Positions 24,784 to 33,969 of a stretch of DNA of 64,000 nt are shown here, piece after piece. Positions within the stretch are counted from its first letter, which is position 1; each line of letters starts with the position of its first letter. Source of the stretch: Egibacter rhizosphaerae (GTDB lineage Bacteria; Actinomycetota; Nitriliruptoria; Euzebyales; Egibacteraceae); the NCBI RefSeq assembly GCF_004322855.1, contig NZ_CP036402.1, positions 2,418,001-2,482,000 of the forward strand. The letters run 5' to 3'. The notes beneath the pieces are model-generated. The model ran no database searches. It saw nothing but the letters and a program-made list of their open reading frames with translations, and was not told the origin of the DNA. The position numbers and the translations under genes are program-made.

Positions 24784-25418
24784 CGGTCCTTGAGCCGTGC
24801 GAGGCGGGTGACGCCGGCGCGGACTCGATCGCCGGGCGAGACGAGCACGTCAGCGGTACCCGCCGGCAGCAGCACGTCGGTGCGGGACCCGAAGTGGATC
24901 AGCCCGACTCGTTGGCCGGCGGCGAGCTCGTCGCCCGTGCGCACCCAACAGCTGATGGTGCGGGCGATCGCTCCCGCGACCTGGACGAGGACGACGGGTT
25001 CGCCCGGCCCCTCGAGCAGGAGCCGATTGCGGTGGTTGTCCTGCGCTCTGCGCAACAAAGCTGGCGCGAAGCCCGCCCCGAGGCGCTCCATCCGCTGCAC
25101 CCGCCCGGGGAGCGGGCTGCGGTTGACGTGCACGTCGGTCAAGGAGAGGAACACCGTGATCCGGGTCGCTCGTCCCTCCGGCAGCCACGGTTCCTCGACG
25201 TGGTGGTCGACCGCCGCCACGAACCCGTCCGACGCGGCATAGGCCACGCCGGGTTCGCGCGGCAGCGGCCGGGCGGGGTCCCGGAAGAACGCCATCACGC
25301 CAGCCGCCAGCCCGACCAGGGGCCAGCCGACGCGCCGTCCCGACCGGACCAGCAGGGCGCCGGCAGCCAGCGCGGGGACGGCGTAGCGACACGCCAGCGG
25401 CCAGGTGCGCCGGCTCAT
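24780..25418 (-). CDS. psd: Phosphatidylserine decarboxylase
   Basis: The 212-residue protein is of the short Psd type: an N-terminal helix pair, MAFFRDPARPLP, YAASDGFVAAVDHH, VFLSLTDVHVNRSPLPGRV, and the C-terminal self-cleavage site FGSRTDVLLP, where Gly-Ser would yield the pyruvoyl prosthetic group. It would turn phosphatidylserine into phosphatidylethanolamine at the membrane. The ATG at 25418 overlaps the stop of the methyltransferase gene (ATGA) and lacks its own ribosome-binding site, which fits translational coupling. It overlaps pssA in the same way downstream. Confidence 0.92.
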   Translation of the reverse strand: MSRRTWPLACRYAVPALAAGALLVRSGRRVGWPLVGLAAGVMAFFRDPARPLPREPGVAYAASDGFVAAVDHHVEEPWLPEGRATRITVFLSLTDVHVNRSPLPGRVQRMERLGAGFAPALLRRAQDNHRNRLLLEGPGEPVVLVQVAGAIARTISCWVRTGDELAAGQRVGLIHFGSRTDVLLPAGTADVLVSPGDRVRAGVTRLARLKDR

Positions 25419-26086
25419 GAGGAGGGTCCACTGGCGAGGCCGGGTGCATCTTGCCCGTCGTCGGCGGGTCGCGGATCGCGACAGGCGAAGAGGAACGCGG
25501 GCGGCACGTTGCGCAGGCACATCTTGCGACGCACCCAGCCGAAGCGGCGGGTCAGCTCCGAGGTGATCAGAGGGGAGTACTGCAGGACCAGCAGCACACC
25601 GCCCGGGGCCAGTGTCCGCGCCGTGCGGTCGAGGATCGCGGTGCCGGCGCCCGCGGGCAGCGACGTGAACGGCAACGCCGAGACCACTACCTGGGGACGT
25701 TGACCGTCGAGGTGGTGTTCCAGCTCCTCGGCCGAGGCCGTGACCACCTCCAGTCGGGGGTCGGGCAAACGCTCGCGCACCGTCGCGGCCATCGCGGGGT
25801 CGATCTCGAAGGCCACCAGGCGCGCCCGGGCCCCCAGCTGCGACAGGATGGCCCGCGTGTGCGAGCCCGTGCCCGCTCCGAGCTCGGCCACCAGCTCGGC
25901 CTGTCCGAGCTCGGCCATCGCCAGCATGGATTCCACCGCACGGCGCGACGTCGGGAGCACCGCTCCGACTCGTCGGGGGTGCGCGGCGAAGGAGCGTAGG
26001 AACAGCAGCTTGTCGGACAGATCGGACCCAGCGCTCGGGGTGGTTGCACTTCCAGCGTGACAGGGTGCCACCAGGAATCTCATCAT
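25415..26086 (-). CDS. Phospholipid N-methyltransferase (PmtA-like)
   Basis: The 223-residue protein looks like a PmtA/KsgA-type methyltransferase: AAHPRRVGAVLPTSRRAVESML, VAELGAGTGSHTRAILSQLG (SAM motif), LVAFEIDP, VVVSALPFTSLP and LVLQYSPL, ending in LRNVPPAFLFACR. The GAVxPTS and NVPPA segments are typical of bacterial phosphatidylethanolamine methyltransferases. Being translationally coupled to psd and pssA strongly supports a lipid substrate, and the product may be mono- or dimethyl-PE or phosphatidylcholine. The exact start is uncertain: ATG-ATG at 26086/26083 lacks a clear ribosome-binding site. Confidence 0.78.
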   Translation of the reverse strand: MMRFLVAPCHAGSATTPSAGSDLSDKLLFLRSFAAHPRRVGAVLPTSRRAVESMLAMAELGQAELVAELGAGTGSHTRAILSQLGARARLVAFEIDPAMAATVRERLPDPRLEVVTASAEELEHHLDGQRPQVVVSALPFTSLPAGAGTAILDRTARTLAPGGVLLVLQYSPLITSELTRRFGWVRRKMCLRNVPPAFLFACRDPRPADDGQDAPGLASGPSS

Positions 26087-26336
26087 CGTGCCATGCCATG
26101 CCACCGAGGTGCAGCCGCATCCTGGCCGACGCGACCCGCTCACCGTCTTTCGACATGGAAACCGGTCCGGCCTGCTCGTGCCCGCTGATCGTTCGGGGTC
26201 TCGGCAGCGCTGCGCAGAATGCCACCTCCCCCGAGTCGCGCCTCACGGCCACGGGCCGAGTGTCGGCAGCGCTGGGCAGGGATGCCACCCGCTTTCAGTG
26301 GGGACGCTGCGCCCGTGCCCGATGAGGAGGTGCCGT

Positions 26337-27266
26337 GTGCGCGCTGCCGTCGCGGACGACTACGGAGCTCCCGACGTCCTCGAGGTCCGCGAGGTCGACG
26401 ACCCGAAGGTGGGGCCGGACTACGCGCTCGTGCGCGTCCACGCCGCGAGCATCAACCCGGTCGACTACAAGATCGTGGAGGGCGGCCTCGACGCGGCGTT
26501 CCCGGTGATCTGGCCGCTGATCACCGGGTGGGACGTCGCCGGGGAGGTCGTCGGGGTGGGCCCCGCCGTGCGCCACGTCGAGCCAGGCCAGGCCGTGTTC
26601 GGCTACGCCCGCAAGGACTTCGTGGGCGCGGGCACGTGGGCCGAGCAGGTCGCGGTGCCGGCCCGTGGAATCGCGCCCGCGCCGCGGCAGCTCGACGCAG
26701 TCGCGGCGAGCTGCCTGCCGCTGGCGGGCATGACGGCCTGGCAGGCGCTGGTCGAGGATCTCGAGGTCGGCCGTGGCGACACCGTGCTCATCCACGCCGC
26801 GACCGGCGGGGTGGGCCACCTCGCGACGCAGATCGCCCTCGCTCGAGGCGCCCGTGTGGTCGGGACCTGCCGCGAGGCCAACCACGACGTTCTTCGCGAG
26901 CTCGGGGGCGAACCGGTGACCTACGGTGAGGGGCTCGCCGACCGCGTTCGAGAGGTCGCGCCCGACGGGGTCGACGCCGTCGCGGACTTCTCACCGCAGG
27001 GGTCGCTGGCGGCCAGCGACCCCGTGCTGCGCAGCCCGGGGCGGGTCGTGAGCGTCCGCGACCCGCAGGCTGCGTACGAGCGCGGCGGCACGTACGTGTT
27101 CGTCCGCCCGGACGTCGACCACCTGCGCTCGCTCGCCGAACTCGCCGATGCTGGCCGGCTCGCGCCCCGCGTCCAGTCGGTTCACGAGCTCGCCGACGTC
27201 AGGGCCGCCGTCGCCGAGGCCTCGGAGGGAACCGTCCGCGGGAAGGTCGTCCTGCGCGTCGAGTAG
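26337..27266 (+). CDS. Quinone-oxidoreductase-like MDR (zinc-independent ADH) protein
   Basis: The 309-residue protein has the medium-chain dehydrogenase layout: GroES-like part (VRVHAASINPVDYKIVEG, WDVAGEVVGVGPAV) and Rossmann part with the nucleotide motif ATGGVGHLATQIALARGARVVGT. It lacks the structural-zinc cysteines and fits the NADPH:quinone reductase subgroup. The GTG at 26337 is chosen for a GAGGAGG site six bases upstream. It stands alone, divergent from the phospholipid operon and converging with the ABC ATPase gene. A related gene lies at 41107-42063. Confidence 0.9.
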   Translation: MRAAVADDYGAPDVLEVREVDDPKVGPDYALVRVHAASINPVDYKIVEGGLDAAFPVIWPLITGWDVAGEVVGVGPAVRHVEPGQAVFGYARKDFVGAGTWAEQVAVPARGIAPAPRQLDAVAASCLPLAGMTAWQALVEDLEVGRGDTVLIHAATGGVGHLATQIALARGARVVGTCREANHDVLRELGGEPVTYGEGLADRVREVAPDGVDAVADFSPQGSLAASDPVLRSPGRVVSVRDPQAAYERGGTYVFVRPDVDHLRSLAELADAGRLAPRVQSVHELADVRAAVAEASEGTVRGKVVLRVE

Positions 27267-27363
27267 ACCAGCGCGCCGAGACGGTCTGCGGAGCGAACGT
27301 TGGCGGCGCCTCAGTCCTGACCCCCAGCTCTTCGCGGTACTGCAGTCGAAGAACAGCCTCTCC

Positions 27364-28062
27364 CTAGGTTCGAGCCGCCTGAACGCCCCGCCCAGGCCGC
27401 GAGCCCGCGCTGGCGCCGGGTTGCTCGTCCACGGGCCGCGGGGCCGAGAGCTCGAGTACGGCATCGCATCGGCTCCAGATCGAGGGCGTGTGGCTGGCGA
27501 TGAGCACGGCGGCGCCGGCAGCGCTCATCTCCCGTAGCGCGTCCATCACGACGGCGGCGTTGGCGCGGTCGAGGGCACCGGTCGGCTCGTCGGCCAGGAT
27601 CACCGACGGCTGCTTGACCAACAGCCGGGCGACCGCGACGCGCTGCTGTTCACCGCCGCTGAGGTGATGGATCCGCTCGTTCTCGTGTCCCGCCAGCCCC
27701 ACGTGGTCGAGCGCGTCGCGCAAGACCGCGCGTCGCTGCCCCTTGGGAGCCATCGTGACCCTGAGGTTCTCGGCGACCGTGGCGGTCTCGATGAGCGCGT
27801 AGCTCTGGAACAGATAGCCTAGGACGTCGCGTCGGAACCGACGTCGTGCTCGCGGGCCGAAGCGGGTGATGTCGGCGCCGCGGCACAGGATCTGGCCGTG
27901 GGTGGGCCGCTCGAGCAGGCCGATGCAGTTGAGCAGGGTCGACTTGCCCGCTCCGCTGGGGCCGGTCACGGCCAGCATCTCACCGTCAGCGACACGGCAG
28001 TCCAGGTTGGACCACAGTGTGCGCGGGCCGAAAGACTTCGCCAGGCCATTGATCGTGATCAT
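27364..28062 (-). CDS. ABC transporter ATP-binding protein of the bacteriocin locus
   Basis: The 232-residue protein has Walker A GPSGAGKST, the Q-loop FQSYALIETATVAENL, the signature LSGGEQQRVAVARLL and Walker B VILADEPTGALD. It belongs to the MacB/LolD-like group used with large MacB-type or DUF1430 membrane partners. The membrane partner is the next gene upstream on the same strand (13 bp away), and the lactococcin-972-like gene follows that, so the pair probably exports the peptide or confers immunity. The ATG at 28062 has GAGG nearby; GTG at 28071 is an alternative. Confidence 0.92.
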   Translation of the reverse strand: MITINGLAKSFGPRTLWSNLDCRVADGEMLAVTGPSGAGKSTLLNCIGLLERPTHGQILCRGADITRFGPRARRRFRRDVLGYLFQSYALIETATVAENLRVTMAPKGQRRAVLRDALDHVGLAGHENERIHHLSGGEQQRVAVARLLVKQPSVILADEPTGALDRANAAVVMDALREMSAAGAAVLIASHTPSIWSRCDAVLELSAPRPVDEQPGASAGSRPGRGVQAART

Positions 28063-28075
28063 GGACCTCACCCCC

Positions 28076-30169
28076 TCAGGCGTCGGCTGCGTGCTCGGCG
28101 ACGATGCGTCGGTGGATGAGGCCTGTGGTGGCCATCAACAGGGTCGTCGCGACCACCGCGACGCCGGCAGCGGCAGCGAGCTGCCACCAGTCGGCTTGTG
28201 GGAGGTTGGGCGGCGGTGGGACACCGCGCTCGGCAAACTGCTCGACCCGGTTGATCGTCGCCCAGATGCTCTGGCCGACCCACGTCACGAGCGCGCTCGC
28301 GACGAGCGCATCAAGAAGGAACAGTTTCCGGTGGGTGGCCCAGAAGGACCAGCCGCTGACGTGCTTGGCGAAGATGGCCTGGGCGCCGTGACGGCCGTAG
28401 ATGCCAGCCACTGCGAGCCCGGTGACGAACAGCACGAGCACCGCCGTCGTCAGGCTCAGCACGTTGATCCGGCGCTCGTGCATCGCGTCCGCATGCTCGG
28501 CGGCGGCGCGATGGCCCACCGGGGCGAGGCCGGCGACGTGCTCAGCTGACACCTCCTCCCCAAGCGCGGACAACGCGTCGTCACGGTCCGGGAAGATGAT
28601 CCCGTCACTGGTCGCCATCGCCGTGTAATTGGCTGGCGAGGTCACCGACGACCCGTTGGGAACCACGATGACCACGGGATCGTCGACCAGCACCCTGCCG
28701 AGACTGTTGGTGTTCTGCTCGGACTGGAGGGTCGCCACGGTCTGGCCATCCCTCGACCACGCTGGCTCGACGTCGGACACTGGGGCTCCCGCCTGCTCGG
28801 GATCGACGAGCTCCGGCACGCGCTCAACGATGGCGTCGGCGTGGTCCTGCAGCGACTCCGGGATCAGGACCCGCACCGCCTCGTTGTCCCGATCGGGGGC
28901 GTGGCGCTGCCCGGAGGCATCCAGGATGGGCTGCTGCCGGAGGAACGTCTCGTTGACGCGGAGCACGCGGCGCTCTGGAAGGCCGACCTCTGGCAAGACT
29001 TGCGCCATGGGCCACTGATACGAGGCGATGATCTGATCCCGCTCGTCGGCCCGGCGGAGCCACTCGCCGACCTCCTCGGACATGGCCTCTGCTGCCTGCC
29101 GCGTGCGACTGCCGGGCAGCGCCACGTAGGTCGCGTCCTCTCCCAGCGCCGCGAGCTCCTCCTGACTGCCCTCATGTTGTGAGGTCCGCTGCCAGGACTC
29201 CACAGCGCTCTCGCTCAACAGCAGCACCAGCAGTGCCGCGCAGAGCCGCACCAGATAGACGCCCACCATGGACGGCTTGGTCGGGATACCCCCCTTCAAG
29301 GCACGCAGCGCTTTCGTGCTGCTCGCCGCGACGAGCGCCCCCACATGCGCGACCGCGGCGACCGCGCTCAACACACCGGCCAGAGCGGCCGCGACGGCGA
29401 GGAACAAGCCAGCGCGCGCGAACCCGTTGTAGAGAGCCAACACGATCGACGTCACAACCACCACGCCGGCGGCGGCGAACACCCAGAACGGCAGCACCCG
29501 AGCCGCCTCATGCCACAGCATTCGCGGAAACGACGTCCCATGCAGACGCAGCACCGCGTAGTCCCTCGCGCCCAACAGCACGCTGGCCCCGACCGTCAAC
29601 GCTGCCCCGAGGGCCACCACCGCGAACAGCAGCCCGAGGGGAGCCCCGGCCCCGGCCTGGTACAGGAACCGTTGCCTGAGGTCGAACGGCGCCACCACCT
29701 CTCCACTGAGTCCCAGGCCAGTGAGCTCATCCTGCAGGGCGGCGGCGGCCTCCTCGGACCCGTAGACGTGGTAGACGCCGCGGGCATCACCTTGGCTGAT
29801 GGCCTCGAACGCGTGCACGTGGACGTCCATGCGGTGGCCGAAGGGAACGTGGCCCTCTGCCAGCCAGGACGCCGGCGCCGACTCGGGATTGCCTGCCGCG
29901 ACATAAAGGTGCGTCACCGTGTCGGGCTCAGCCGGGTCGGCTTCCTCGCGCACCACCGAGACCCCGTGCGCTCGAGCGAATGAGCTGACAGCCCTGGCTA
30001 CCTGCGCAGTCTCCGCGGAGCCGTCGCTGCCGGTGATCCAGACGTCGCCGTCGCTGCCGAGGACGCGGACGTCGTCGAGGTCTTGCAACGACAGGAACGC
30101 GAAGAGGCTCGACGCGGCGAGCAACACCAGATGGGTGAGCTTGATGGTGCGGTATCGCAGAAGGACCAC
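28076..30169 (-). CDS. DUF1430 bacteriocin-associated integral membrane protein
   Basis: The 697-residue protein has one N-terminal helix (residues 10-27), a 130-residue extracytoplasmic part, a group of four helices (about 175-320), a second large extracytoplasmic part (about 330-560) and a final helix group to the C-terminus (LTTAVLVLFVTGLAVAGIYG, VVATTLLMATTG). This is the layout of the large membrane proteins encoded with lactococcin-972-type bacteriocins. It is flanked by the ATPase gene and the bacteriocin-like gene, and would form the export or immunity ABC transporter with the ATPase. Confidence 0.88.
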   Translation of the reverse strand: MVLLRYRTIKLTHLVLLAASSLFAFLSLQDLDDVRVLGSDGDVWITGSDGSAETAQVARAVSSFARAHGVSVVREEADPAEPDTVTHLYVAAGNPESAPASWLAEGHVPFGHRMDVHVHAFEAISQGDARGVYHVYGSEEAAAALQDELTGLGLSGEVVAPFDLRQRFLYQAGAGAPLGLLFAVVALGAALTVGASVLLGARDYAVLRLHGTSFPRMLWHEAARVLPFWVFAAAGVVVVTSIVLALYNGFARAGLFLAVAAALAGVLSAVAAVAHVGALVAASSTKALRALKGGIPTKPSMVGVYLVRLCAALLVLLLSESAVESWQRTSQHEGSQEELAALGEDATYVALPGSRTRQAAEAMSEEVGEWLRRADERDQIIASYQWPMAQVLPEVGLPERRVLRVNETFLRQQPILDASGQRHAPDRDNEAVRVLIPESLQDHADAIVERVPELVDPEQAGAPVSDVEPAWSRDGQTVATLQSEQNTNSLGRVLVDDPVVIVVPNGSSVTSPANYTAMATSDGIIFPDRDDALSALGEEVSAEHVAGLAPVGHRAAAEHADAMHERRINVLSLTTAVLVLFVTGLAVAGIYGRHGAQAIFAKHVSGWSFWATHRKLFLLDALVASALVTWVGQSIWATINRVEQFAERGVPPPPNLPQADWWQLAAAAGVAVVATTLLMATTGLIHRRIVAEHAADA

Positions 30170-30281
30170 CTCTCTGGATAGCCGCCGGCGGCCATGGCCG
30201 CAAGGGTGACGCCAGCTCGAACAACTCCGGACGCCACCCCTGCGACCCTATCGGTCTTCGCGCCGAACGATACAGATCAAA

Positions 30282-30638
30282 TCAACCACAACTGTTCGTC
30301 CAGAAGGCGCGAATGGTGTTCACACCGTCCCGCTCTACGTCGGCGGTTGCCCAGAGACCAGCCGGCACCCCATGGTCGCGCTGGAAATTGTCTCCCGACT
30401 GCGCGGACGATCCGTGACAGTTCTCCTCGTGGAGATAGTTCGAGTACCCCGAGAACCAGTTCGTGCCATACTGCCAGAGGCCGCCCCCCACTAGCTCGCT
30501 GTTGTCCGCGGGGGCGACCCTGCTATCGGGGTCCATCTCGACTTCGCCGCTGTCGGCCATCGCGGTTCCGGCGCCCCCGATCACAAAAGCTCCAGCAGCG
30601 ACGACTGCAAGGAGGTTGCGGGCGAGTGATTTAGACAT
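30282..30638 (-). CDS. Lactococcin-972-family secreted peptide
   Basis: The 118-residue precursor has a Sec signal peptide (LLAVVAAGAFVIGGAGTAMADS, cleavage expected after AMA) and a mature part with the lactococcin-972 pattern: GGGLWQYGTNWFSGYSNYLHEE (GG.W.YG...), a central CHGSSAQ matching the THGSS motif, and a C-terminal aromatic strand. Two cysteines (CHGSS and the C-terminal NSCG) could form a disulphide, which the archetype lacks. Lactococcin 972 blocks septum formation through lipid II. The location upstream of the DUF1430/ATPase pair supports a bacteriocin-like role; activity is inferred. Confidence 0.85.
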   Translation of the reverse strand: MSKSLARNLLAVVAAGAFVIGGAGTAMADSGEVEMDPDSRVAPADNSELVGGGLWQYGTNWFSGYSNYLHEENCHGSSAQSGDNFQRDHGVPAGLWATADVERDGVNTIRAFWTNSCG

Positions 30639-30843
30639 AAAGCCCTCCGATTCTCGTCCAGCTTCTGCTCATGGTCGACTCTCTTTTGCTCAGTACTCGA
30701 CGTGGTGCTGGGCACGGACTATGTCATTTGCCACCCCCTGTGTGGATTCGTCGATGCGGCGGACAAGACACCCCAATCGGCGCCTCCCATGCATCAGGGC
30801 TGTCGGCTTCTGCGGATCCGTCGAGACATCGAGGCGCGGGCGG

Positions 30844-31029
30844 TCAGTCGTCAAAGAAGGGCCAGTTGCCGCCGCCCTTGCCGGACGTGGCGTCCTCCGC
30901 CATGACCGCGGTTGGCGCTCCCTGGGTGGCCGCCCCGTCCGCCGGGCTCACGGGCTCGATCAGTGGCGTCAGCACCATCGCGAAGGATGAGGCGGCTGCC
31001 GCGACGCTTCGGGGAATCCGGACTGTCAT
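30844..31029 (-). CDS. Small secreted peptide of the bacteriocin locus
   Basis: The 61-residue product begins MTVRIPRSVAAAASSFAMVL, a plausible signal peptide, with candidate cleavage after VSPADGA or later. The mature end is short and distinctive: KGGGNWPFFDD. A GAGAGAGGG ribosome-binding site lies six bases before the ATG, and a TATAAC -10-like box lies about 30 bp upstream. It is the first gene of the minus-strand locus, 205 bp before the lactococcin-972-like gene. I recognise no family. A second bacteriocin component, an immunity peptide or a signalling peptide for the divergent regulator are all possible. Confidence 0.55.
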   Translation of the reverse strand: MTVRIPRSVAAAASSFAMVLTPLIEPVSPADGAATQGAPTAVMAEDATSGKGGGNWPFFDD

Positions 31030-31352
31030 GTCATGCCCTCTCTCTTGGCGTGACTGGCGTTATACCTCGAGAGTCTGGACGTCGACACAACCCGTGTCAA
31101 CCCCGTCAGTAACCGCGGTCATCTCCGTCGCATGGAAGCCTCGCAACCACCGACGTATCGGCGCGCACCGTCACCCATCTGTGTACTTGAGCAGCGACTG
31201 AACTCCTCGCGTAGACGCGACGATGTGCCGTGTGCATGGCGCGACCTCACCACAGTTGTGTTTGTGTTCACGAAGATGACAGAGGCTAGGTTGCGGTGTA
31301 GGCTTACTGTGGTTGTAGTGCGGATCGGTCCCCATGGGTCGGAGCTCTTGAG
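31030..31352. promoter_or_regulatory. Divergent promoter region of the bacteriocin locus
   Basis: This 323-bp stretch lies between the small secreted peptide gene and the XRE/TPR regulator. A TATAAC box (minus strand, 31059-31064) lies just before the peptide gene. ACCACAGT at 31249-31256 recurs inverted at 31306-31313, and the first copy sits inside CACAGTTGTG. The region is markedly less GC-rich than its surroundings. The inverted octamers are candidate sites for the divergent regulator. Confidence 0.5.
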
Positions 31353-32732
31353 GTGCAGCGTCCGGGTGAGGTAGGCGTCAGGGGGCTCGAGCAGCCCTAC
31401 CTGGGACAGCGGCTCCGGCGGCTGCGGATCGAACGCTTCCTGACGCAGCGGCAGGTCGCGGGGCAGGCCATGACCGCCAGCTACGTGTCGCTCGTCGAGG
31501 CGGGGCGGCGCACGCCGACGCTCGACGCGGTGGTGGCGATGGCTCATGCGCTCGGCGTGTCGCTGGGTGACCTGCTCAGCGTGGAAGGGCTGGCCGACCT
31601 TGGCCTGGCCACGGGGGGAATCACTGAACAGGCCCCGCACGCCCGCGACGCCCCGCTGGACACGCTCATCCACGAGTGGCTGGCTGACGACGCCATGCAG
31701 GTGCGCGACCATGCGACCGCGGCGGCCATATTGACGGGGGCCTTCGACAAGGCCCGCGACCGCGGCGACCACCTGGCGGCGATCGCGACGGGCCGACGTC
31801 TCCAGGGGGCGCTGGCCGCTACCAACCAGCATCAGCGGCGCGCAGAGCTGCTGACCGACCTGCTCGACCTCGTCGTCGACCAGCGCTCGGTGGACCTGGA
31901 GGTGCTGGTGCGCAGCGACCTCGCCGGCGCGTTGCGCGACATCGACGACATCGACCGAGCGTTGGCGTGCACTCGTGCGGCCCTGGCCCGGCTGCCGGCC
32001 TCGTCGCTGGCCGACACCTCGGCGTACCTGCGCTTGATGACGGTGCACGTGTCGGTCCTGGTCGAGGCCGACGACCACGACGAATTGCCAGGCGCGCTGT
32101 CCCAACTGGGCGACGCCGTCGACAAGGTCGACAGCGCGGAGCTGAGGGGCCGCGCCCACTGGGTCGCCAGCCGCGGCCATGCCGTGCTGGGCAACGCCGG
32201 CCATGCCAGCCAGCATCTGGCGCAGGCGCATGCCTTGCTGTCGCCCGCCTCCATGCCGCTGCTTGAGTGGCTGCGGTTCTGTCGCTCCGCGGCGATGGTC
32301 GCGCTCGAGGCCACCGACACCGACACGGCGCGGCGATGGGTTGAGGACGCGGACGCTGCCGCCGCGGCACTGGGCGTCGAGGCGGAGCGTCGCGAGGTCG
32401 ACGTGCTCAGGGCCCGGTGCCTGCTGCAGGCCGGACACGCCGAAGCGGCCCGCGACTTCCTCGCCAAGGCGCTCGAGGGCACCGAGCCCGCGCCGGACGC
32501 GGAGCACGCCGGGTCGTTACCCCACCTGACCACACAGTTGTGGCTCCTCCACGCGCAGGCCGCCCACGAGTGCGGTGACACGACCCACGCTGCCCAACTG
32601 CTGCGCCAAGCCGCCGACCACGCGGAGTCCAAAGGCCACTACGAGACGGCACTGCGCGCGCTTCGCGTCCGCGACGCGCTCAACTCCGAGCCGCCTGACA
32701 CCTCGGTGCTCGATGTGTCGGAGTTCCTGTGA
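31353..32732 (+). CDS. XRE-family regulator with TPR-like sensor domain
   Basis: The 459-residue protein has an N-terminal XRE helix-turn-helix (LGQRLRRLRIERFLTQRQVAG, YVSLVEAGRRTPTLDAVVAMAHALGVSLGDLL) and about 370 residues of helical repeats resembling the TPR sensors of peptide-responsive regulators. Such proteins often respond to small peptides or to cell-envelope cues. It is divergent from the bacteriocin-like locus across a shared regulatory region, so local control is likely. GTG at 31353 has GGAG eight bases upstream. An overlapping minus-strand frame is a shadow. Confidence 0.85.
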   Translation: MQRPGEVGVRGLEQPYLGQRLRRLRIERFLTQRQVAGQAMTASYVSLVEAGRRTPTLDAVVAMAHALGVSLGDLLSVEGLADLGLATGGITEQAPHARDAPLDTLIHEWLADDAMQVRDHATAAAILTGAFDKARDRGDHLAAIATGRRLQGALAATNQHQRRAELLTDLLDLVVDQRSVDLEVLVRSDLAGALRDIDDIDRALACTRAALARLPASSLADTSAYLRLMTVHVSVLVEADDHDELPGALSQLGDAVDKVDSAELRGRAHWVASRGHAVLGNAGHASQHLAQAHALLSPASMPLLEWLRFCRSAAMVALEATDTDTARRWVEDADAAAAALGVEAERREVDVLRARCLLQAGHAEAARDFLAKALEGTEPAPDAEHAGSLPHLTTQLWLLHAQAAHECGDTTHAAQLLRQAADHAESKGHYETALRALRVRDALNSEPPDTSVLDVSEFL

Positions 32733-32800
32733 GGAGGGCGCCGACCCCGAGGGCAATCGAGGTGGTTAGGCCACTCGAGTGCGTGGGCGGCGTCGGCCAC

Positions 32801-33852
32801 TCACCCCACGGCTGATGGGGCCACCGCGCGCAGGGCCGGGTTGTGCTCGGCGGGCACGCGCTCGTCCTCCGGCGGCGCCGGCGGGGGCGTGCCCTCCCCG
32901 AAGGGAGTGCCGCCGAGTTCCTCGCGGCCGTGGGGCTGCGCCCATCCGTGCAGGTCGGGGCCCGCCGGCACGATCCCCGAGGGGTTGAGGCCGGTGTGCA
33001 CGAGGTAGTAGTGCTGCTTGATCTGCACGAAGTCGGTGGTGTCGCCGAATCCGGGGGTCTGGAACAGGTCGCGGGCGTAGGCCCACAGGACCGGCAGCTC
33101 CGCCAGCTTCGATCGGTTGCAGCGGAAGTGGTTGTGGTAGACGCGTCGAAGCGCGCGAGGGTCGTGAACAGCCGGATGTCGGCCTCGGTGATGTGGTCGC
33201 CGACGAGGTACCGCTGGTCGGCCAGGCGATCCGAGAGCCAGTCGAGGCGGTCGAACAGCCGTTGGTAGGCGTCCTCGTAGGCGGCCTGACTGCCGGCGAA
33301 CCCCGCCTCGTACACACCGTTGTTGACGTCGCGATAAACCAACTCCGCCACGCCCTCGATCTCGTCCCGGCGGTGCTCGGGGTACAGATCGGGCGCGCCC
33401 GACCGGTGGTGGGCGCGCCACTGGGTCGACAGGTCCACGGTGATCTGGCGGAAGTCGTTCGTGACGACCTGCCCGGAGGGGACGTCGACGATGGCGGGCA
33501 CGGTGATGCCCCGGTCGTAGCCGGGTTCACGCGCCTCGAAGGCCTCGCGCAGCCGGTGGATGCCGAGGACCGGATCGACCTCCCCGGGATCGAGGTCGAA
33601 CTTCCAGCTGCGCCAGTCGTGGGTGGGGGCGGCGATGCCCATCGGCAGTGCGTCCTCCAGCCCCAGCAGGCGGCGCACGATCACCGCGCGGTTGGCCCAC
33701 GGGCACGCGCGTGCCACCACGAGCCGGTAGCGGCTGGGCTCGACCGGCCACCGCGCCTGGGGGTCGTCGAGGATGCGGTCGCTGAGGTAGTTCGTGTCGC
33801 GCTCGAAGCGACCGTCGTCGACCGTGGCGGTCGTGCCGCGTTGTTCGCTCAT
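32801..33852 (-). pseudogene. Glutathionyl-hydroquinone reductase-like gene with a frameshift
   Basis: Two frames together encode one omega-type GST (YqjG/ECM4-like): the first runs from ATG 33852 through VVARACPWANRAVI, the Cys-Pro active-site motif, to DIRLFTTLARFDA; the second continues VYHNHFRCNRSKLAELPVLWAYARDLFQTP to 32801. The switch occurs at 33142-33148, where adding one G (GCG-GTC in place of GCGTC) restores the frame. The family reduces glutathionyl- or mycothiol-type quinone conjugates. A single missing base in an otherwise well-kept gene can be recent inactivation or a sequencing error. A GAGG site precedes the start. Confidence 0.85.
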
Positions 33853-33969
33853 CGCCTCGAGCCTAGCCGTCGGCGGACTCGACCATGCATGCCGACCCAC
33901 CATGACCGTGACCGCGCCTGGCCTGCTGCCGGGCACAGGAGCGCGCCACGAGCGCCGAGTCCACGGTGT

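Noticed and set aside
31119-32507. 462-residue minus-strand open frame opposite the XRE/TPR regulator
   Set aside because: Its composition is that of an antisense shadow (His/Arg/Gly-rich), while the plus strand has a clear HTH and helical repeats.
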